From JAGOBX01 sp017999075 [NCBI: Candidatus Babelota bacterium] (GTDB lineage Bacteria > JAGOBX01): a stretch of DNA of 8,268 nt. Of the stretch, positions 1-5,647 are shown in pieces. The notes beneath the pieces are model-generated. The model was given only the letters and a program-made list of their open reading frames with translations. It did not search any database and was not told the origin of the DNA. Position numbers and translations under genes: made by a program. The stretch is taken from the NCBI GenBank assembly GCA_017999075.1, contig JAGOBX010000140.1, positions 1-8,268 on the forward strand, in the 5' to 3' direction. Each line of letters opens with the position of its first letter. Positions within the stretch are counted from its first letter, which is position 1.

Positions 1-1173
1 GTTTTAAAAAATATAAATTCTTATAATATATCAAAAATTAATATTTTAAACCTGAAAAAATTAGACAAATCCGTTGTTGAAGATTACACTAATTCTTTAA
101 TTAAAAAAAATTATAAATCCGAAGAAATGCTGGCTTCAATTTACAATCTCTACGGTTCAGGATACTTTGATAAAATCAATTATAATTTCCAAAAAAATGA
201 AACCGATACGGACTTCAACCTCAATCTTTATTTGGTTGAAAAAAATTATTATTCATTAAATTTAGGATTTTATGCTGATGAATACTATAACGCCGTCGGT
301 TGTCTGGGCATATCAAAGAATAATATAGATAAATTCGGATCAAAACTTGATTTTGAAACTAATTTCGGATTATACAAAAAAATAAAACTGAAATATACTA
401 CACTCAACACAACCAAATTGAAATTGACTTCTCAAATAACAACAAGTTATATAGACAGTTTTATTAAATTGTTTAATGATTCATTTTTTATCAATAATGA
501 TTATTTCCGGTATAAGGATATTTCGTTTAACATAAGCAAATATGTGAGCTTTCATTCTGCATTTAACATTTCACTGAATTTTTCGAAATTCAGCAGTTCT
601 TTAAATCAAAGTACTCCATATTCTAAAATCGAATTATCATTTAAATATGACAATTTGAAAGATTATATTTTCCCTGCAAACTCTTCAAATTTCTGTATAA
701 AATACAGTAAATTTCTATCTCATAATTATAAAAATTCGGAAAAGCTTTATCTTGGAACGTCTTATTTCCCTTTAATATACAGAAATACTCTCTTAATAAT
801 TAATTCCGGAATAGGATTATCATCCCATGAAATCAATTTTATTGAAAAGTTCACTTCAGGAGGTCCTGACGAAATTCCAGGATATTACAGAAATGAATTC
901 AGAACAGATAATTTATATTTTCTAACTTTAGGAGGAGTTTACAAAATTAGAGAATATAAATCTCTGCTTAAACAAAAAATATACTGTTCAATACTTTCAG
1001 GAATAGCCGAAATAAAAAATAATAAAAACTTTTCTTTTGATTACAATAATTTATTGTACGGAATTACAGCAAAATTTATTTTATCAACGAATTTCGGAAA
1101 TTTGGAAATTATAGGCGGATGCAACAGAAAAAAACAAATGCACTTTTATTTTCAATACGGATATAAGTTATAA
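1..1173 (+). CDS. Omp85-superfamily outer-membrane protein, C-terminal part (POTRA + barrel; probably patatin/PlpD-type), 5'-truncated by window edge
   Basis: The frame is open from base 1 to the TAA at 1171-1173 and gives 390 residues. The ATG at 127 is internal: translation upstream of it completes a POTRA domain, so the true start lies before the window. Residues about 10-80 read as one POTRA domain, with the typical helix-strand signature LYGSGYFDKINY and a closing strand ending in VEK. Residues about 82-390 are alternating beta strands. They include the Omp85 strand signature DNLKDYIFP (from residue 217), the loop motif GGPDEIPGYYR (from 287) and an aromatic-rich C-terminus, HFYFQYGYKL. 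A single POTRA followed by a barrel of about 310 residues fits the C-terminal half of PlpD-type (type Vd) patatin proteins better than BamA, whose barrel is longer and follows several POTRAs. On that reading the missing N-terminus would be a patatin lipase. TamA/BamA-like proteins remain possible. The Omp85 assignment is firm; the patatin link is inferred. Confidence 0.85.
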   Translation, partial: VLKNINSYNISKINILNLKKLDKSVVEDYTNSLIKKNYKSEEMLASIYNLYGSGYFDKINYNFQKNETDTDFNLNLYLVEKNYYSLNLGFYADEYYNAVGCLGISKNNIDKFGSKLDFETNFGLYKKIKLKYTTLNTTKLKLTSQITTSYIDSFIKLFNDSFFINNDYFRYKDISFNISKYVSFHSAFNISLNFSKFSSSLNQSTPYSKIELSFKYDNLKDYIFPANSSNFCIKYSKFLSHNYKNSEKLYLGTSYFPLIYRNTLLIINSGIGLSSHEINFIEKFTSGGPDEIPGYYRNEFRTDNLYFLTLGGVYKIREYKSLLKQKIYCSILSGIAEIKNNKNFSFDYNNLLYGITAKFILSTNFGNLEIIGGCNRKKQMHFYFQYGYKL

Positions 1174-1203
1174 TTAATTTCTGAAAATTATGGATATTGC
1201 GCT

Positions 1204-1230
1204 TTGAAATAATTTAAATTTATTTACAAT
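1204..1230 (+). promoter_or_regulatory. Weak sigma70-like promoter candidate for the flavodoxin/ferredoxin gene
   Basis: TTGAAA (1204-1209) and TACAAT (1225-1230) are separated by 15 nt, one to two less than ideal. They lie in the 143-bp gap upstream of the gene starting at 1317, after the preceding gene has ended. The predicted start of transcription, about 1237, would fall on the inverted repeat at 1236-1251. In DNA this AT-rich such matches arise by chance, so this is only a candidate. Confidence 0.25.
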
Positions 1231-1235
1231 ATTTT

Positions 1236-1251
1236 AATTGATCAATCAATT
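1236..1251. promoter_or_regulatory. Inverted repeat, possible operator
   Basis: AATTGAT and ATCAATT form a perfect 7-bp inverted repeat with a 2-nt spacer. A perfect 10-bp palindrome, ATTGATCAAT, is nested at 1237-1246. It sits just downstream of the candidate -10 box, where a repressor site would act. It is AT-rich and short, so chance is a real alternative. Confidence 0.25.
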
Positions 1252-1255
1252 AAGA

Positions 1256-1271
1256 GGTTGGTAAACCAATC
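1256..1271 (+). promoter_or_regulatory. Small hairpin in the leader of the flavodoxin/ferredoxin gene
   Basis: GGTTGG, loop TAAA, then CCAATC can pair as a 6-bp stem with one G-T pair. The core TTGG-TAAA-CCAA is a perfect inverted repeat. It is one of the few GC-containing structures in the gap and lies about 45 nt before the start codon. No T-run follows, so it is not an intrinsic terminator. It could be a leader structure or an operator. Confidence 0.25.
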
Positions 1272-1306
1272 ATTTCATAAGAATAAAAAATTACAATTAA
1301 ATCTGC

Positions 1307-1310
1307 AGGA
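1307..1310 (+). promoter_or_regulatory. Ribosome binding site (AGGA) deciding the start at 1317
   Basis: AGGA lies 6 nt before the ATG at 1317, a good Shine-Dalgarno position. It supports that ATG as the start. The minus-strand genes in this window have no comparably placed site. Confidence 0.6.
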
Positions 1311-1316
1311 CTTAAA

Positions 1317-2081
1317 ATGAAAATATTTTATTTTACCGCAACAGGAAATTGTCTGGATGTAGCTAAAAGATTTGAATGCGAACTAATATCAATACCAAAT
1401 ATATTGAAACGTTCAGAGAAACAAGAGATTACGTTTAAAGATGATAAAATAGGAATTATTTTTCCATGTTACGTACTGATTGCCCCGAAAATTATACGCG
1501 AATTTATTGATAAAGTTAAACTAAACAGCGATTATATTTTTGCTATTATGACTTACGGCAATTTTCCAGGCGATGGAATTAACTGGTTTGTAAAATACTG
1601 CGATAAACGCGATATTAAAATCAGCTATGCAAATGATCTTCTAATGATAGATAATTATCTGCCGATATTTGATATTCAGAAGCAAATCGAAAAAGAGCCG
1701 GAAAAAAAGATTGAAGAACAGATTGAAAAAATTAAAAAAGATATTTTTGATTCAAAAAAAATAATTGTGAAACATGGTTTTCTTAATAAATTAGCCTCTG
1801 GAATACTTCAATATTTCTATGATTTCCTGTTGGTTAATGGATATAAAAAATTCATTGTTAATAGCGGATGCAATAGATGCGGCATATGTCAGCAAGTCTG
1901 TCCAAGAAACAATATCGTTATAAAAAACAAATCTGAAATCGGCAATAAATGTGAATTCTGTTTGGCCTGTATTAACTTATGTCCACAAAAAGCTATTATA
2001 TATAAGAATGAAAAAAATCCTGATTACAGATTTAAAAATAGAAATGTAAGTTTAAAAGAAATAATTAATTCCAATAATTAA
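1317..2081 (+). CDS. EFR1-like flavodoxin-domain / 2[4Fe-4S] ferredoxin fusion protein
   Basis: A 254-residue cytoplasmic redox protein. The N-terminus is a flavodoxin-like fold whose phosphate-binding loop reads TATGNCLDVA (residues 7-16), a variant of the usual S-G-T-G-N-S pattern. The strand/loop FPCYVLIAPK follows at 49-58 and TYGNFPGDG at 79-87. A Lys/Glu-rich helical segment (about 120-150) links this to a C-terminal bacterial ferredoxin domain. That domain has two complete cluster motifs: C185-x2-C188-x2-C191-x3-C195-P and C212-x2-C215-x2-C218-x3-C222-P. All eight cysteines are present, so two [4Fe-4S] clusters are expected. Proteins of this layout (EFR1 family) are common in anaerobes and are presumed to carry electrons; the partner is usually unknown. 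The ATG at 1317 is supported by an AGGA site. The gene seems to be transcribed alone: its neighbour upstream is an unrelated outer-membrane gene and the next gene downstream converges on it. Confidence 0.9.
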   Translation: MKIFYFTATGNCLDVAKRFECELISIPNILKRSEKQEITFKDDKIGIIFPCYVLIAPKIIREFIDKVKLNSDYIFAIMTYGNFPGDGINWFVKYCDKRDIKISYANDLLMIDNYLPIFDIQKQIEKEPEKKIEEQIEKIKKDIFDSKKIIVKHGFLNKLASGILQYFYDFLLVNGYKKFIVNSGCNRCGICQQVCPRNNIVIKNKSEIGNKCEFCLACINLCPQKAIIYKNEKNPDYRFKNRNVSLKEIINSNN

Positions 2082-2136
2082 CATAAATTTTCACTTATTT
2101 ATTAAACTTATAGATAAAATCAAACTCAATAAAACT

Positions 2137-3096
2137 CTAATCATTATTTGTCTTAAAAATCACGTTAACGCCGACGTATCCCATTATCACTTCTATATAC
2201 ATTATAAAAAAAACCAATACAGCTAATGAAAAACCCTGTTCTGTAGGGAAATTAAAAATTTTAGAAAGAATATATATTATCACAGCATCGCGCGTGCCTA
2301 ATCCAGATATTGATACAGGAACAAGCGCTATAAGAGATGACAAAGAAATGATAACCACTATGATTCCGTACGACAAATTTATTTTCAAAGCTGCAGCGAG
2401 CAAAAAAATCTGAAAAAAATATATTGCCCAAGAAACTATGGTTATAAAATTCCATTTTGCTATCATCCCGGTTAATCCGTTTTTAGCATAATCAGGAAGT
2501 TCGTTAAGCAAACTAAAATTAGTAAAAAATTTTTTCAATATTCCGCTTAATAAAATATAAAGTTTTTTATTAAGCAGCAAATAATTAATTAAAACAAATA
2601 TTACAACACATACGGCGCATAACATTGAAAATCTATAAAATCCGATTTTCCCAGTATAAAACAATAAATAAAAAAAACTTATCATCCCGGTTATTATAAT
2701 AAGAAAAAGATCTATAAAGCGGTCTATTAAAACAAGAAATAAAGAAAGAATTTTTGATTTAATTACTGAATTGATATAAAAAAACCTTGAAAATTCGCCA
2801 ACTTTTCCTGGAGTTATAGTTCCCCAGAAATAACTTTCCATATAACTTTTATAAATAATTTTACTGTCTAATTTTTCATTTGTATAACATGATAAAACAG
2901 ATTTTATGCGTAAAGTTTTCAAAAAAATCATAACCGGAAAAAGTAAAATAGATAAAAACACTATAAAATAATCGGTTTTACTAAAAATTTCTTTAATAGT
3001 CTTTAAATCCTGTTTAGACAATATATAAAAAAAAATTATGATCCCTATAATTTTAAACAGAGTATAAAATTTTTTGATATGTCCGGATTGAGTCAT
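2137..3096 (-). CDS. UPF0104 / AglD-type polytopic inner-membrane protein (flippase-like)
   Basis: A 319-residue integral membrane protein with about seven to eight hydrophobic segments (for example near 11-26, 42-60, 116-147, 155-176, 216-236, 243-263 and 289-312). Family motifs of the lysylphosphatidylglycerol synthase transmembrane region / UPF0104 superfamily are clear: TPGKVGEFSR at 95-104, DRFIDL at 125-130 and PVSISGLGTRD at 260-270. In MprF the homologous domain flips a lipid, and relatives are annotated as dolichol-phosphate or glycolipid flippase-like proteins. The aminoacyltransferase domain of MprF is absent here, so only a translocation-type role can be suggested. The substrate is unknown. 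The ATG at 3096 begins 5 nt after the stop of the barrel gene, so translation is probably coupled; no good Shine-Dalgarno is visible. It is the last gene of the minus-strand cluster and converges with the redox gene. Confidence 0.85.
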   Translation of the reverse strand: MTQSGHIKKFYTLFKIIGIIIFFYILSKQDLKTIKEIFSKTDYFIVFLSILLFPVMIFLKTLRIKSVLSCYTNEKLDSKIIYKSYMESYFWGTITPGKVGEFSRFFYINSVIKSKILSLFLVLIDRFIDLFLIIITGMISFFYLLFYTGKIGFYRFSMLCAVCVVIFVLINYLLLNKKLYILLSGILKKFFTNFSLLNELPDYAKNGLTGMIAKWNFITIVSWAIYFFQIFLLAAALKINLSYGIIVVIISLSSLIALVPVSISGLGTRDAVIIYILSKIFNFPTEQGFSLAVLVFFIMYIEVIMGYVGVNVIFKTNND

Positions 3097-3101
3097 TGAA
3101 A

Positions 3102-5627
3102 TCAGAATTCCATTTTAATGCCTGTAAAAGCAGAAAGTTTTTTATAATTCATATCAGAATTTTCAAAATCATTTATATCATAAACTATTTTGAGGGTATA
3201 ATTATTTTTTATTTTAGGGAGTTTCTGAAGAAAAATAAATTCGTATTCTAATTTTTGTTTTTTAGAATCCTGATCGATCACTGAAGTTTTGTTTAAATCA
3301 TAATAATATGAAATTGACGAGCTCACAGAATTTTTAGAATATTTCAACGAACAACTTCCATTTATGAATTTATCTTTTTTTTCGTCTATTGTTTTGTATC
3401 TGTATTTTCCGCGCAAATCAATGTTCAGAATATTAAATATTTTTTTCGTATACGAATTATAATATTCATACTGTCTGGATTTTGAAATTGTAAAATTCAC
3501 TTTATCATCTTCATTTTCCCTTTCATAAGACACGTACAAATTCAACGCATTAGACAGCAAAGTATTTGAAATTTTAAAATTAAACAATAAATTTTCATTA
3601 TACTTATCTCTCTTTGAATTTCCGGACAGAAGTTCATTATAAGTTTTTCTGAGTTCGGACGTATTTTCGATTTTTATTTTATTAAGCGGCTTAATATCGT
3701 TTTTAGTAAAAGGAAGATAAGTCAAATTAGAAGTATAACTGTTTAAATAATTTGTTTTATCAAAATATTCGTCAAGGTTATCATTCTGGTATATAGTCGA
3801 AAATTTAATATTCAAATCCTTAACTGATTTATTTATATAAGTAAAATCAAACTTTTGCCTGTCAATTGTAGCAATTCCATTCATAGTAACATAATCAGGA
3901 TCAATTCTGATATAATTCAGCATACAATTATTATTATTATTAGGCGCATAATTAGTTTTGATTTCTATTGCGTTTCCTATAATGCTCTCAGTATTGACAG
4001 ATAAATCCGTAAAATAGGAATAAATAAATTCGTATTGAACAGTTAATTTACTGAATGGCAGTATTTTACCTGAAAAACTTATAAGAGTATTTTTTCCCGG
4101 GATAAAAACATTCGAATCATATACTATAGAATTTCTGTCATCTTCAGAATAAACAAAACTGAATATTCCGCTGCTTTTTTTATCTATCGCTATATTCAAA
4201 TTCAGTCCTAAATTCAAACGTTCAAAATTCTGAAAATCTTCAGGCCTTCTGTCTCTTCCTGCAAAAAATTTCAAAACTTCTTTATTCCCAGGAATTTTAT
4301 AATCAATCATAATTCCTTCCTGCGAATTATTAAAAGTCATTTTTGTGAACATAGGAAATATATTCCCTGCCGTAATAACCAGACTTTTAGTTTTATATTC
4401 TGCAGTAATTTTGTCAAGGTCATATTCACGTTCATCATAATTGCTTCCTTTTAATTTTAAAAGACCGGCAAAAATTCCTGTTTTATCTTTTAAATTAACT
4501 TTAAACTCGGCATCAGCAGAAACTTTATTATTATGTTCTATCAATTCTCCAGAAGATTCAATATCTCCTTTAACCTGAATGTCTTCATTGCTTAACGAGA
4601 CAACAGCACTGATTTTTTTCAGCGGCTGAGCAGGCTTAGCGCTCATACTGTTAATCAATGATTTTTGTTCAGATGACAATTCTATGATTTTTTTTCCTGT
4701 TTTCAATTGTTCTCTGATATCTTTAAAAATTTTATCCGCTTCATCGTGAATTTTATTTGCTGATTCTATTACGAATTCATCCAGCGCCTGTTTATCAGAA
4801 ATTCCTATTTCCACAGAATAAACCGGAGTATAGTATAAATATTCAGTATAAAAATTTTTCTTTTCCGTAATAATTTTTCCGTCCTGAGAAGAAACAATTT
4901 TAAAATCAACCAGTAATTCATACCTTTTTTCCAAAACCTGATTTGAGGAATTTACCCTATTGTCAACCAATTGAAAATTTTTAATCAGCCCTTCAAGTTT
5001 AAATTGTCCGTTTAAATTCACATCATAACTTGAAGAAGAATTCTTAAAACTTTTTTCAAGCTCATTTTTCAAATAATCGCGCAATCCCAATTTGTTTACA
5101 AGCGGCGCTTCATTTTCATTATGATTAAACCAATTTATAAAAATAGATACTTTATAATCGACAGATGATATAGATTGCGTCTGAGGTCTAAAAACTTTTT
5201 TTCTTAAATTTATATTTTCAGTTAACTGGTCAAACATAGCTCCAACAACAGGATTATCTTTTTCCGCGTATTCTCTGAATTTTTCTAAAAATTTTTCAAG
5301 ATTGTTCAGGTTTTGTTCTGACATTCTCTTTATATTTGATTGCAGCAGAATCAATTGCTCAGCGTATTTCTGATAATCTTCAATTTTTGCAAGTGAATAT
5401 GCATATAATATTTTTCCATTAATCTGATTCACATCTATAATTTTATCTGCCAATAATTGATTCAAACTATTTTTCAAATCCTGAGCAGTTTTTTTAATTA
5501 CATTTTCAATTATCAAATTATTGAATACAGTTTGCGTGTCCGGTGGTGGAGCAGACTCCGCATAAAGCGTATGAATAGTTAAAATTAAAAATGTTATAAT
5601 TATAAAAAAACGATTATATATTTTCAT
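3102..5627 (-). CDS. Exported protein with LptE-like region and C-terminal predicted outer-membrane beta-barrel
   Basis: An 841-residue protein. I chose the ATG at 5627 because it gives a textbook signal peptide: MKIYNR, a hydrophobic core, then TLYA|ES with cleavage after residue 23. A TTG at 5642 would add only five residues. Residues about 30-140 are helical. Residues about 150-300 resemble LptE: a strand VSIFINWFNH, a helix, GLIKNFQLVD, then YELLVDFKIVSSQDGKIITE and Tyr-rich FYTEYLYYTP, closed by a long helix. From about 335 to the end the sequence alternates polar and hydrophobic residues in many amphipathic strands joined by charged or Asn-rich loops. It ends in Phe (GIKMEF), as outer-membrane barrels do. 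The segment VITAGNIFPMFTKMTFN (about 417-433) resembles a strand pattern I recall in large uncharacterised barrels. There is no TonB plug or POTRA signature. It lies 20 nt after the NTF2/FN3 gene and 5 nt before the flippase-like gene. The barrel call is fairly sure; the LptE link is tentative. Confidence 0.75.
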   Translation of the reverse strand: MKIYNRFFIIITFLILTIHTLYAESAPPPDTQTVFNNLIIENVIKKTAQDLKNSLNQLLADKIIDVNQINGKILYAYSLAKIEDYQKYAEQLILLQSNIKRMSEQNLNNLEKFLEKFREYAEKDNPVVGAMFDQLTENINLRKKVFRPQTQSISSVDYKVSIFINWFNHNENEAPLVNKLGLRDYLKNELEKSFKNSSSSYDVNLNGQFKLEGLIKNFQLVDNRVNSSNQVLEKRYELLVDFKIVSSQDGKIITEKKNFYTEYLYYTPVYSVEIGISDKQALDEFVIESANKIHDEADKIFKDIREQLKTGKKIIELSSEQKSLINSMSAKPAQPLKKISAVVSLSNEDIQVKGDIESSGELIEHNNKVSADAEFKVNLKDKTGIFAGLLKLKGSNYDEREYDLDKITAEYKTKSLVITAGNIFPMFTKMTFNNSQEGIMIDYKIPGNKEVLKFFAGRDRRPEDFQNFERLNLGLNLNIAIDKKSSGIFSFVYSEDDRNSIVYDSNVFIPGKNTLISFSGKILPFSKLTVQYEFIYSYFTDLSVNTESIIGNAIEIKTNYAPNNNNNCMLNYIRIDPDYVTMNGIATIDRQKFDFTYINKSVKDLNIKFSTIYQNDNLDEYFDKTNYLNSYTSNLTYLPFTKNDIKPLNKIKIENTSELRKTYNELLSGNSKRDKYNENLLFNFKISNTLLSNALNLYVSYERENEDDKVNFTISKSRQYEYYNSYTKKIFNILNIDLRGKYRYKTIDEKKDKFINGSCSLKYSKNSVSSSISYYYDLNKTSVIDQDSKKQKLEYEFIFLQKLPKIKNNYTLKIVYDINDFENSDMNYKKLSAFTGIKMEF
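3927..3941. repeat. (ATT)5 microsatellite inside the barrel gene
   Basis: Five tandem ATT units on the + strand encode a run of five Asn on the minus strand (about residues 563-567 from the ATG, just before NCM, with a neighbouring Asn). The run lies in the barrel half, probably in a loop. Changes in unit number would keep the frame. Confidence 0.7.
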
Positions 5628-5647
5628 GGTGGTATAATCCAAATAAG

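Noticed and set aside
1174-1203. Terminator for the Omp85 gene
   Set aside because: Only a short AT-only pairing (AATTT/AAATT) is present, without a stable stem or T-run.
2083-2102. ATAAAT/ATTTAT inverted repeat in the convergent 55-bp gap as a terminator
   Set aside because: A 6-bp stem made only of A-T pairs with no proper T-run; too weak to call. No convincing intrinsic terminator was found in this gap.
2261-2455. 64-codon minus-strand open frame
   Set aside because: It lies inside the UPF0104 gene in another frame. The UPF0104 product has clear family motifs and this one has none.
5628-5642. TTG start at 5642 for the barrel gene
   Set aside because: It adds only five residues ahead of a canonical signal peptide starting at ATG 5627, and no Shine-Dalgarno favours it.
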